Below, piece by piece: positions 35,283-43,183 of a stretch of DNA of 64,000 nucleotides. Below the pieces are notes generated by a model that saw only the letters and a list, made by a program, of their open reading frames with translations, had not been told where the DNA came from and made no database searches. Numbering within the stretch: position 1 is the stretch's first letter; the number at the start of each line of letters is the position of its first letter. This DNA comes from JABDQW01 sp942492025. GTDB taxonomy: Bacteria; Pseudomonadota; Gammaproteobacteria; SZUA-229. The stretch spans positions 496,001 to 560,000 of the forward strand of contig CALODJ010000006.1 in NCBI GenBank assembly GCA_942492025.1, in the 5' to 3' direction. Both the position numbers and the translations under genes were made by a program.

Positions 35283-36278
35283 CTACAGACTGCCGACTGA
35301 TAAGCGATCAATGGCATTCTCGTTTTTTTGTTTTTTACATTCGTACATCAAGCTGTCACCTTCAACCAGTAACGCCTCGATACTATCATGCTTGTCAGGA
35401 TGAAATTCCACAACGCCATAAGAGAACGAAATATCATAGCCACGACTGGCTTGCTGATTATATCTATTCAAAGCCTTCTTGAATTTTTCCATAACATCTG
35501 CGGCGATTGGCCTTGATGTACTGGAAAACAGAATGACGAATTCATCACCACCGATCCTGGCAAACAAATCTGTTGCACGGAAAAAGCTTTTCATCTGCTC
35601 AGTGAAGGCGATCAGTGCCCTGTCGCCTTCTGCGTGCCCGAAATTGTCATTAATGGGTTTGAAGTCGTTCAAGTCAATAAACGCCAGTGAAGTCGATGTT
35701 TCCTGCCGGATACTCTGTTTCAAGCTGTGCCGGGCGAGCGCCAAAAAGCCTCTACGATTGGAAATTTGGGTGAGTTCGTCCAGCGTCGCCAGTTGTACGG
35801 CTTCCAGTTCATGTTCAACCATGGCGGCCAGGTCTTTCAATGTATCAAGATCTTCAGTAGAAAGGCTCCTCGGCTGCTTGTCGATAAGACAAAGGGTGCC
35901 CAACTTGCTGCCATTCCTTGAGCTTAATGGACATCCAGCATAAAAGCGGATGTGCGGTTCATCTAAAACCAGCGGGTTGTCTGCAAATCGCTCATCTTCG
36001 GTTGCATCGGCGATAACGAATATGTCGTCACCGAGTATCGCGTGACCGCAAAAGGAAATATCACGTGGGGTCTCGCTCACGCCCAGGCCGACGCAGGATT
36101 TGAACCACTGACGATTCTCATCAACCAGACTAACCAGTGCTATTGGTACGCCGAACAAACGTTTTGACATGCGCGTTATCCGGTCGAACCGCTCCTCGGC
36201 TGCTGTATCGAGTACATCGAGCGACTTCAATGTCTCGAGCCGGGTGACTTCATTTTGTGGAATTTCGGGTGTTTTCAT
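35283..36278 (-). CDS. GAF plus GGDEF diguanylate cyclase
   Basis: From ATG 36278 (GGGAG upstream) the product has 331 residues. The N-terminal GAF domain (about 20-160) has the VSLVDENRQWFKS and SFCGHAIL pattern common in GAF-GGDEF proteins. The GGDEF domain starts at LDELTQISNRRGF and has the active site RIGGDEFVILF, preceded at five residues by RATD, a product-inhibition I-site. It should make c-di-GMP from GTP. It faces the HD-GYP phosphodiesterase gene tail to tail. A promoter is predicted about 80-110 bp upstream. Confidence 0.9.
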   Translation of the reverse strand: MKTPEIPQNEVTRLETLKSLDVLDTAAEERFDRITRMSKRLFGVPIALVSLVDENRQWFKSCVGLGVSETPRDISFCGHAILGDDIFVIADATEDERFADNPLVLDEPHIRFYAGCPLSSRNGSKLGTLCLIDKQPRSLSTEDLDTLKDLAAMVEHELEAVQLATLDELTQISNRRGFLALARHSLKQSIRQETSTSLAFIDLNDFKPINDNFGHAEGDRALIAFTEQMKSFFRATDLFARIGGDEFVILFSSTSRPIAADVMEKFKKALNRYNQQASRGYDISFSYGVVEFHPDKHDSIEALLVEGDSLMYECKKQKNENAIDRLSVGSL

Positions 36279-36355
36279 GCAGGCTCCCACGTAGTCTGGA
36301 TTGCGTTTCAGCTCGATGATTTGGTTTTACGTATAATTATTTATTTTCACGCGAG

Positions 36356-36385
36356 CTTATAATTTGAATATAGCAGCAAAATCAA
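36356..36385 (-). promoter_or_regulatory. Possible promoter of the GGDEF gene
   Basis: On the minus strand TTGATT (36380-36385) and TATAAG (36356-36361) are 18 bases apart, the same spacing as the other predicted promoters here. The imperfect -10 lowers confidence. Confidence 0.35.
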
Positions 36386-36579
36386 AAAAACGACTTTAAA
36401 ATTATTTAAAACAAGCATATATCGCTGCGAACGTCAGGCCAAAGGCCGCATCATAAACCACCAATACCGGCTGTCGATCGAGCGATCAATTTGTTACTCT
36501 CTGGTTTACCAAGTGATCAGGAGCAATGGGGCATGGATCCCGTGTTCACGATTGTTGCCAATAATTAAGGGGTAAGCAT

Positions 36580-36978
36580 ATGAACGGCGGTACAGTAAAA
36601 GAACTAACCAGTGATACCAGTGCGGTTTGGCAGAACCATGAGTCGGTGCCCGATACACCGAATGGCTTTACTGTCAGAACGACCTACCCGGGCAATCCAA
36701 ACGGCGTCGAAGTGATGCTCGAGCGCTGGGAAGCCGGTTCTGAAGAGCCCCCACATTCACATCCGGGAGATGACATGACGATCGTCGTAGAAGGCAAAAT
36801 GTCGATCCAGTTCTACACCCGGTCTGCCGATGGCCTTGTTGCCGATGGTGAGCCTGTTGTGCTCAGCCAGGGTGATACCGGCTATATCAAGGCAGGACGG
36901 ATTCACGATGCCAGATACATCGACGCATGCAAGCTGGTTTACGTCCATGACAAGGCGTTTGGTTTTACCGCTGAATAG
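36580..36978 (+). CDS. Cupin-domain protein
   Basis: The 132-residue single-domain cupin has the first metal motif at about residues 50-70 (SEEPPHSHPGDDMTIVVEG, with His-x-His and Glu) and a second at about 95-115 (GDTGYIKAGRIHDARY). Small cupins bind a metal and may be isomerases, dioxygenases or sensors; nothing points to one function. AAGGGG lies ten bases before the ATG. It appears monocistronic. Confidence 0.8.
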   Translation: MNGGTVKELTSDTSAVWQNHESVPDTPNGFTVRTTYPGNPNGVEVMLERWEAGSEEPPHSHPGDDMTIVVEGKMSIQFYTRSADGLVADGEPVVLSQGDTGYIKAGRIHDARYIDACKLVYVHDKAFGFTAE

Positions 36979-37189
36979 CAAAACCAGCATCAATCTGTCC
37001 GCTCAAACAGATGGATGCAGACGTAGCTGCTGGTCTTAACTGAAGCTTGAGATTCCCGGTCAATGCGCACATCAACCTGATTAAAACTGGACATTTGGTC
37101 TGTAGTCGGAATAGAGTACAGATTCACCAGCATATTTCATGTATTGGAACCAATTCAAGCTGTATCTTTAAACATACAGGAGGCCTAGT

Positions 37190-37918
37190 ATGCATTCCAA
37201 GATCTTACAGACACTCAGCCTGTTCGCGGTTGGCGCAACCCTTGCAGTTTCTGCGACGGTACAGGCAGCTTCACCGGAAGACGCGATCGAATCCAAGGTG
37301 AAGCAGTCCATCGACCGCGATGGCGATGGCAGGCTCAATCGAAAAGAGCAGGCCTATGCGCGCCAGTTGAGGAGGATAGTTGACCAGGACTGGGATGGAA
37401 AAGTCAGCGACTATGAGAAACAACGCGCCATGAAGATCATCACCTGGGTCGATAAAAATGATGATGGTCATATCAGCGATCGTGAGCGTGATCGCGCAAT
37501 CAGCGTATACAAGCAAATTGATATCGATGGTGATGGGCGCGTCAGTTTCCGTGAGGAAACCTTCGCCACCTGGGTGTTCGACGAAGTAGACTATAACCGT
37601 GATGGTAAAATCAGCGAGGCTGAAAAAGCACGCGCCAACAAGATCCTCAACACGGTTGATCGCGATGATGATGGCTTTATATCACGCCGGGAACAGGCAT
37701 TCGCCAGTGAAAAATTTGATCGCATTGACCGTAATGATGACGGCAAACTCAGTATGCGCGAATACCGTATGAGACGTATGCCGGAACCGCCGCCACCACC
37801 GCCTATGCGTGAGGAATTTGGTCGAATGGATTTTAATGAGGACTTCGGTTCACCCGATTACCGCAGGTACCGCGCACCTGAACCACCGCCGCCACCACGT
37901 GATTATCCACGCTGGTAA
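37190..37918 (+). CDS. Exported protein with seven EF-hand loops and a proline-rich tail
   Basis: The 242-residue product has a signal peptide (LFAVGATLAVSATVQAA) and seven consecutive calcium-loop sequences: DRDGDGRLNRKE, DQDWDGKVSDYE, DKNDDGHISDRE, DIDGDGRVSFRE, DYNRDGKISEAE, DRDDDGFISRRE and DRNDDGKLSMRE, spaced about 22-26 residues apart. This is about one helix pair per loop. The last 50 residues contain two proline runs (EPPPPPPM and EPPPPPRD) with Arg and aromatic residues. It is likely periplasmic or secreted and calcium-binding. The ATG follows CAGGAGG. A stem-loop at 37948 ends the unit. Confidence 0.85.
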   Translation: MHSKILQTLSLFAVGATLAVSATVQAASPEDAIESKVKQSIDRDGDGRLNRKEQAYARQLRRIVDQDWDGKVSDYEKQRAMKIITWVDKNDDGHISDRERDRAISVYKQIDIDGDGRVSFREETFATWVFDEVDYNRDGKISEAEKARANKILNTVDRDDDGFISRREQAFASEKFDRIDRNDDGKLSMREYRMRRMPEPPPPPPMREEFGRMDFNEDFGSPDYRRYRAPEPPPPPRDYPRW

Positions 37919-37947
37919 ACGCTCGTAACCAACGACATGGATATTGG

Positions 37948-37963
37948 GGGCTTAGGCCCCCAT
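37948..37963 (+). terminator. Short stem-loop after the EF-hand gene
   Basis: GGGGGCTTAGGCCCCC followed by ATTATTAT lies about 30 bp after the stop. The stem is GC-rich but the T-run is interrupted, so termination is probable but not certain. Confidence 0.55.
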
Positions 37964-38011
37964 TATTATGACGATGCTGTGTTATCTTTGCTTAATTCAA
38001 TACACGCAACT

Positions 38012-38866
38012 ATGAGACAATCCATAAGACCACTCTTTATCACGTTAGGGCTGATTTTGCTGACGGCTTGTGCTGAATTGGCCAAACATACTGAAACCAT
38101 CAAACCTACCGCTGAACTCACCGCTACACGACTGGCGAATATTAACTTTGAGCAGGCCGACCTGGTATTCGACCTGGCGATAGAAAATCAGAACCCCATA
38201 GCGATCAACCTGGCCAGGCTGGATTATGATTTAAAGATTGAGGACCATTCATTGATCAGCGGTGTCACTGCTCAGGGCATGGAAATCAAAGCCGCATCGA
38301 CCAGCAATGTCAAATTACCGGTGACCCTGAAATTCGATGATCTGCGGAAATTACCCGGTGAGCTCTGGCAGCAGGATTACTTTGCCTATCAGCTGGACAC
38401 GCAATTTGTCGTTGATCTGCCGGTGATTGGTGACTATGCAATTCCGCTTTCAAGATCCGGCGAGCTGCCAGTGCCCAAGTTACCAGCAGTCAGGATTAAA
38501 AATATCGAACTCAAAAACCTCAGCCTTATGGCAGCTGAAGTGGTAGCGCAAGTTGAGATTGACAATCCCAATGCCTTTGATCTTGGCCTCAGCGACCTTG
38601 ATTACCGGCTGAACGTTAATCAGCAGGCATGGGGTCAGGGCAGTATTGATCAAAGCAGCACTATCCCGAAAAAAGGCAAGGGCACTATTGCAATACCGAT
38701 GAAGCTCAATCTGACAAGCATGGGGCAGACGGCTTACCGAATGCTTTCCAGCAGGCAGCCACTGGAATACCAGCTACAAGGCGGTGTTACACTGGATACA
38801 GGTATTGAAATGTTAAGAGAATACGTAATGCCGCTGGATATTCAGGGAAAGACCTCGCTCTATTAA
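38012..38866 (+). CDS. LEA14/WHy-domain lipoprotein
   Basis: From ATG 38012 the product has 284 residues. A lipoprotein signal (LFITLGLILLTAC) gives a lipid-anchored Cys. Two repeats follow, each like the LEA14/WHy desiccation-related fold: FEQADLVFDLAIENQNPIAINLARLDYDLKIE at about 45-75 in essence, and VVAQVEIDNPNAFDLGLSDLDYRL at about 185-210. Such proteins are thought to stabilise membranes or partners; no specific role is known. The longer open frame from 37937 runs through the upstream stem-loop and is rejected. Confidence 0.8.
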   Translation: MRQSIRPLFITLGLILLTACAELAKHTETIKPTAELTATRLANINFEQADLVFDLAIENQNPIAINLARLDYDLKIEDHSLISGVTAQGMEIKAASTSNVKLPVTLKFDDLRKLPGELWQQDYFAYQLDTQFVVDLPVIGDYAIPLSRSGELPVPKLPAVRIKNIELKNLSLMAAEVVAQVEIDNPNAFDLGLSDLDYRLNVNQQAWGQGSIDQSSTIPKKGKGTIAIPMKLNLTSMGQTAYRMLSSRQPLEYQLQGGVTLDTGIEMLREYVMPLDIQGKTSLY

Positions 38867-39069
38867 CACGGCTGAAATTCCCTCTCTCGAATATTGCACT
38901 GCCGTCCATTGTCCCGGATATGACGGTAACGAGGCGGCTGTGGACTTTATGATGATAACGCTGCTCGATTCAGGGAAGGACCAGGCAAAAATTCCGGCTT
39001 TTTTTTCGAGATCTTTTTCACTAGACTCGGTAAATAACAAAAAGCCCTCTACTCTGGTGACAACGATAG

Positions 39070-40623
39070 ATGAAATCCCTGGGTGCGGTTGCCTGTGGTC
39101 ATCCACGAACCGCAGAAGCAGCGGAATTGATTTTAAAAGAAGGTGGAAACGCTTTTGATGCCGTAATCTCGGCATTTCTCACGTCCTGTGTGGTTGAACC
39201 GGTGCTGGCCTCACTGGGTGGCGGCGGTTTTATGCTGGCGCATACCGCTGAGCAGCGCGATGTCATTTATGACTTTTTTGCCCAAACCCCACACACTCCG
39301 CTAGCACAGGACAGGCTGGATTTTTACCCGATCCAGGCTGATTTTGGCCCCACCTCGCAGGAGTTCCACATCGGCCTTGCGTCGATTGCCACACCCGGTG
39401 CGGTCAAGGGTGTTTTCAAAATCCATCAAGACCTGTGCACCATACCCATGACAGAACTTGTGCAGCCGGCGGTCGACGCTGCTCGTCATGGTGTGATCAT
39501 GAGTCCGTTTCAGGCCTCGATACTCAATATCATTGCACCCATATTGACCGCGACAGAACCAGCAAGGCAGCAGTATCAAAGTGTTGAACAGCCTGGCGCG
39601 CTCATCAATACCGGAGAATTGTTCAAACAGTCGCACGTCGCGGATTTTCTCGAAGCCCTCGCCAGAGAGGGGTGTGATTTGTTCTACCAGGGTGAAATAG
39701 CGCACGCCATTGCCGGCATGTGTAAAAAGGGCGGCGGACAGTTAAGTACGCAGGACCTGGCCAGGTACGAGGTTGTGCTGCGTAATCCTGTCAATATACG
39801 GTACCAGCAATACCAGGTGCTGACCAACCCGGCACCCTCCTGTGGTGGTACCCTGATCGCGTTCGCCTTGAATATGCTGGAACATGCTGGCATCAACCGT
39901 GTTGAGTTTGGCTCATCCCGGCATTTGCAGTTACTCACCACGGTGATGCAGTTGACTAATGAGGCGCGCATCGAGGCGCATTCAGCACCGTCTGGGGCCA
40001 GTACACTGCAACATTTGCTCGACAGCAGGCTGTTGAATGAATACCGCGACAAGATTGCTGGTAACAGTCGCAGCGTGCGCGGCACGACACACATGAGTGT
40101 GATGGATAACAAGGGCAACGTTGCCGGGCTGACGGCGAGCAACGGTGAGGGTTGCGGGCATATCATTCCCGACACCGGTGTCATGTTAAATAACATGCTC
40201 GGTGAAGAAGATTTGAATCCCGATGGCTTTTATCGCTGGCCTGCCAACCAACGCATGACCTCTATGATGGCGCCGACACTGGTGATATCCCCACAAGGAA
40301 AGATGATCAGTCTGGGATCGGGCGGATCAAACCGACTGCGCACGGCGATATTGCAAGTACTGGTAAATATTCTTAATTTTGACATGCCTTTATACGATGC
40401 GGTCAATCACCCGCGGTTGCATTTTGAAAATGATGTGCTGAACATCGAGCCCGGCTTTGATGGCGATGCCGTGCAATCCCTGTTGAATAAATTTAAAAAC
40501 CACAAGTTATGGCTACAGCAGAACGTGTATTTTGGCGGCGTGCACACGGTTTGCGAACATCAAGGCGTATTTTGCGGTGCAGGTGATCAACGACGAGCAG
40601 GCGTGGCTCGTGTGGTAGAGTAG
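39070..40623 (+). CDS. Gamma-glutamyltransferase family protein
   Basis: This 517-residue Ntn-hydrolase proenzyme starts CGHPRTAEAAELILKEGGN, the GGT large-subunit opening. The autocleavage site and nucleophile Thr339 lie in RGTTHMSVMDNKGN, and SLGSGGSNRLRTAILQVL follows in the small subunit. GGTs cleave gamma-glutamyl bonds of glutathione and related amides. No signal peptide is seen at this ATG, unlike periplasmic E. coli GGT, and no good ribosome site is visible, so either the enzyme is cytoplasmic or the N-terminus is altered. It may instead be a glutaryl-7-ACA acylase-like or other paralogue. Appears monocistronic. Confidence 0.82.
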   Translation: MKSLGAVACGHPRTAEAAELILKEGGNAFDAVISAFLTSCVVEPVLASLGGGGFMLAHTAEQRDVIYDFFAQTPHTPLAQDRLDFYPIQADFGPTSQEFHIGLASIATPGAVKGVFKIHQDLCTIPMTELVQPAVDAARHGVIMSPFQASILNIIAPILTATEPARQQYQSVEQPGALINTGELFKQSHVADFLEALAREGCDLFYQGEIAHAIAGMCKKGGGQLSTQDLARYEVVLRNPVNIRYQQYQVLTNPAPSCGGTLIAFALNMLEHAGINRVEFGSSRHLQLLTTVMQLTNEARIEAHSAPSGASTLQHLLDSRLLNEYRDKIAGNSRSVRGTTHMSVMDNKGNVAGLTASNGEGCGHIIPDTGVMLNNMLGEEDLNPDGFYRWPANQRMTSMMAPTLVISPQGKMISLGSGGSNRLRTAILQVLVNILNFDMPLYDAVNHPRLHFENDVLNIEPGFDGDAVQSLLNKFKNHKLWLQQNVYFGGVHTVCEHQGVFCGAGDQRRAGVARVVE

Positions 40624-40709
40624 TAGCCAATGGTTATGCTGACCTGTCAGTGTCAGTCGATAAGTGTTGAAATTCAGGCGCTGGTCCATGTGTAAAATTT
40701 TCTGAATTT

Positions 40710-40727
40710 TGTAAGGCTATCCTTACA
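40710..40727. promoter_or_regulatory. Perfect palindrome TGTAAGG-N4-CCTTACA
   Basis: A seven-base dyad with a four-base centre lies about 130 bp before the small membrane protein at 40855. It looks like an operator half-site pair; the regulator is unknown. Confidence 0.35.
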
Positions 40728-40854
40728 CTCTGCGCCCTCAAGACTAACCAGATTATTCCATAAGCATCTGATAAATAAAGTATAGATTCATTTCAGGCAC
40801 GGTTCCTGCGTGTACAACTGTGAAATGAGCAGAATGTAAATGGAGGTAGATGAA

Positions 40855-41025
40855 ATGAGCATAATCGTTAATTTGTTTCTAATGGCGTATCTACTGGTCA
40901 TGGTTATACTCACAATCCTGACCGTATTCTGGGCGACCTTGTTGATATTCAAGCCCGAGCAGGCAACAAAAAAGGAGCTGATCAGGCAATCGCCCGTGCG
41001 AACGCGATTTGGCTTCACTGAATAA
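40855..41025 (+). CDS. Small single-pass membrane protein, 56 residues
   Basis: The ATG at 40855 is preceded seven bases upstream by GGAGGT, a strong ribosome site. One hydrophobic helix (IVNLFLMAYLLVMVILTILTV) is followed by a polar, Lys/Arg-containing tail ending RTRFGFTE. A strong terminator lies 18 bp after the stop, so this is a genuine short transcription unit. No family was recognised. Confidence 0.7.
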   Translation: MSIIVNLFLMAYLLVMVILTILTVFWATLLIFKPEQATKKELIRQSPVRTRFGFTE

Positions 41026-41042
41026 CCATTAGATCGAACTGG

Positions 41043-41076
41043 ACCGGCCGCTTGAACAAGCGGCCGGTTTTTTTTT
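41043..41076 (+). terminator. Strong rho-independent terminator
   Basis: An 11-bp stem (ACCGGCCGCTT / AAGCGGCCGGT) with a four-base loop is followed by nine T. Confidence 0.92.
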
Positions 41077-41180
41077 GCGCGCCTGATATAACACGCAACG
41101 TATCCAGGAGGTTACCTCTGGGAATCGCTGATGCCGCTGAGTATCCTTAATTCAGGCCAAAGTTCACATATAATCAGTCT

Positions 41181-41492
41181 ATGAGATATTCAATTTTAGT
41201 ATTATGCGCAGCCGCTTACGTGGGAGGCTGTTCTATGTCGGTGACCTCTCCGATCGCTGAGAAAGTGACTTTATATAAGGATGAAAATGCCGTTCCGGCC
41301 GATTGTGAAAAGCTGGGTGAAGTGACGGCAAGTGTTTGTGCAAACACAAGCCCCTGTCCTGCCGAAGTCATGAAGCGAGATATCCGTGAGCGGGCCTATC
41401 TTGACTACGGTGCAGATGCGGTCTGGTTGTTCAATACCACACTGTCAGGAACTGAAGTTATCGGTTACGGCGTCGCCTACGAATGCAAATGA
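41181..41492 (+). CDS. Small lipoprotein, DUF4156/RcsF-like
   Basis: The 103-residue precursor has a lipobox YVGGC and a mature domain with the pattern CEKLGEVTASVC ... RERAYLDYGADAVWLFN, similar to small Cys-rich DUF4156-type lipoproteins. The start has no strong ribosome site. It resembles the lipoprotein at 49513-49845 in fold pattern (Cys plus LG-x-x-x-A-x-V, then helix, then GAD/GGDS), so they may be distant relatives. Probably outer-membrane-anchored. A GC-rich stem (GCCGGCAG / CTGCCGGC, 41526-41551) follows. Confidence 0.65.
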   Translation: MRYSILVLCAAAYVGGCSMSVTSPIAEKVTLYKDENAVPADCEKLGEVTASVCANTSPCPAEVMKRDIRERAYLDYGADAVWLFNTTLSGTEVIGYGVAYECK

Positions 41493-41525
41493 CCGCTGGC
41501 GAGCCCCGTCCTTAACACACGTTGT

Positions 41526-41551
41526 GCCGGCAGTCCTTTCGGGCTGCCGGC
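41526..41551 (+). terminator. Stem-loop after small lipoprotein
   Basis: An eight-base GC stem GCCGGCAG / CTGCCGGC with a ten-base loop; no T-run follows. Possible factor-assisted terminator. Confidence 0.4.
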
Positions 41552-41567
41552 TATGACAAAGCAGTTG

Positions 41568-41706
41568 GCCCGCATTTCACACCAGGACCACCTGAACCGT
41601 GATAGGTATGTTTGAATAACACACTGTATTTTTTATCATCTGGTTACTCTTTAATGGACTAGTGCCTTATCAGTATTCAACGCCGCCTGGTGAGAAATGC
41701 GGGTTA
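41568..41706. repeat. Family B element, copy B3 (reverse, short form)
   Basis: This 139-bp copy is in reverse orientation and lacks the central right-hand part of the basic form. Its right end, GCGGGTTA, contains the TAA stop codon of adk on the minus strand. It preserves AAGGCACTAGTCCATTAAAGAGT (on the complement, about 41652-41674), which is the unoccupied version of the site where element C sits in B4. Confidence 0.8.
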
Positions 41707-42345
41707 GGCGTTGAGTTTTTCCTTGATCGCTTCGATCACCGTATCGGAAGAGGTGGCCTGGACAGATAACAGCATGCCTTCGTTTTTGTAGAAATCAACG
41801 AGTGGTGCTGTCTGATCGTTGTATACGTTCAGACGGTTGTTGATAGCTTCCTCGGTCTCATCATCACGTTGCACCACAGCACCGCCACACTTGTCGCAGA
41901 CACCTTCGACTTTGGGTGGATTAGATTTGACATTGTAGATTTCACCGCAGTCAGAACAGGTGCGGCGTGTGGTCAGTCGATCCAGAATCACTTCACGCGG
42001 TACGTCGATTTCAACGGCAAAATCGAGTTTTTCACCCATTTTTTCCAGCAGGACTTTCAGTGCTTCAGCCTGGGGAATGGTGCGAGGAAAGCCATCAAGC
42101 AAGTAGCCCGCCTGGCAGTCGTCTTCTTTGAGGCGTTCTTCCATGATACCCATGATCAGATCATCGGACACCAGGTCGCCGGCCTTCATTGCCGCTTCGG
42201 CTTTTTTGCCCAGTTCGGTACCGGCAGCGACAGCGCCGCGCAGGATGTCACCGGTAGAGATTTGAACGGAACCGTCCATTTTAGTCAGAAGTTTAGCAAC
42301 GGTGCCTTTACCTGCACCGGGTGCGCCTAAGAGTATGAGTTTCAT
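41704..42345 (-). CDS. adk: Adenylate kinase
   Basis: The 213-residue enzyme has the P-loop GAPGAGKGT at the N-terminus and GFPRTIPQAEAL and the LID hinge DRLTTRRTC. The LID carries a zinc-type Cys4 site (CSDCG ... CDKCGG), as in Gram-positive and some gammaproteobacterial enzymes, rather than the His/Ser/Asp network of E. coli. It equilibrates ATP, AMP and ADP. The stop codon TAA lies exactly at the edge of family B element B3. The ATG at 42345 is preceded by GAGGAATTCCC. Single gene. Confidence 0.95.
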   Translation of the reverse strand: MKLILLGAPGAGKGTVAKLLTKMDGSVQISTGDILRGAVAAGTELGKKAEAAMKAGDLVSDDLIMGIMEERLKEDDCQAGYLLDGFPRTIPQAEALKVLLEKMGEKLDFAVEIDVPREVILDRLTTRRTCSDCGEIYNVKSNPPKVEGVCDKCGGAVVQRDDETEEAINNRLNVYNDQTAPLVDFYKNEGMLLSVQATSSDTVIEAIKEKLNA

Positions 42346-42529
42346 GGGAATTCCTCGGAATAATAGTGAATATTTGTGCAGAACGGTCTCAACGTGCCTG
42401 CGCCTGTAAATGGGAGGGCGTATTTTGTTGTTTTTGCGAAAAAAAATAAAGGCTTTTGCTGAAATTGCCGCTTCAGTCCGGTAATTTCCTATAATCCAGA
42501 TATAACGAAATCATTGATGAGGATGCCCG

Positions 42530-42907
42530 ATGGCAATCATTATTCAAACCGTCGATGGTGTTATCGTGAACCGGTTTGATATCGATCAGGCCGGTTTGAG
42601 TTTCGGTCGTGCAGCCAGTAATCAGGTGCAGATCGATGACACTGCGGTCAGTGGCAGCCATGCACAAATCGTTATCGAGCAACGTAACGAAGGCAAGCAG
42701 AAATACCTGATCCACGACCTCGGTAGTACCAATGGCACATTTTTAAACGAGCAAAAAGTGGAATGTCAGCCGCTGCACCACAAGGACATTATTCGGATTG
42801 GCTGGAATAACTTCGTTTTTATTGACGAAGAGCAACGTGATTTTGAGAAAACTGACAAGATTACCAAAAGCTGGATACCCGGACTGTATTACACAGAAAA
42901 GAAATAA
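42530..42907 (+). CDS. FHA-domain protein
   Basis: The 125-residue cytoplasmic protein is essentially one FHA domain: SFGRAASNQVQIDDTAVSGSHAQI (phosphothreonine-contacting GR, S and H), then HDLGSTNGTFLNEQKV. FHA domains bind phosphothreonine peptides. No Ser/Thr kinase or type VI gene lies nearby, so the partner is unknown. The ATG is preceded by GAGGATGCCC. It is divergent from adk. Confidence 0.85.
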   Translation: MAIIIQTVDGVIVNRFDIDQAGLSFGRAASNQVQIDDTAVSGSHAQIVIEQRNEGKQKYLIHDLGSTNGTFLNEQKVECQPLHHKDIIRIGWNNFVFIDEEQRDFEKTDKITKSWIPGLYYTEKK

Positions 42908-42986
42908 TGTGAACTGGATTGAACACAAGCTGACGATTATAAATATTAATTTCTATCTAGATTGACAGTTAAAAACTCACAAGTAT

Positions 42987-43094
42987 TTCACCACAGAGTC
43001 ACAGAGGGCACAGCGAAAAGCATTGTAGTATTTACTACGCCACAGGCGCACTAAACCAGGTAAAACTCTGTGTCCTCTGTGACTCTGTGGTGAA
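42987..43094. repeat. Family E inverted repeat
   Basis: The 108-bp element has arms TTCACCACAGAGTCACAGAG and the complement CTCTGTGACTCTGTGGTGAA around a 50-bp centre, close to TA on both sides (42984-42985 and 43095-43096). A sequence of the type CTTGGCGGCCTTGGCGCC follows at 43113. Such CACAGAG repeats are dispersed in many bacterial genomes. Confidence 0.8.
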
Positions 43095-43183
43095 TAGTTT
43101 TTTAAATTGTTTTCTTGGCGGCCTTGGCGCCTTTGCGAGAATTCCACAGCCAAACATCGACTCTCATCCGTTTGGGCTGCGGT

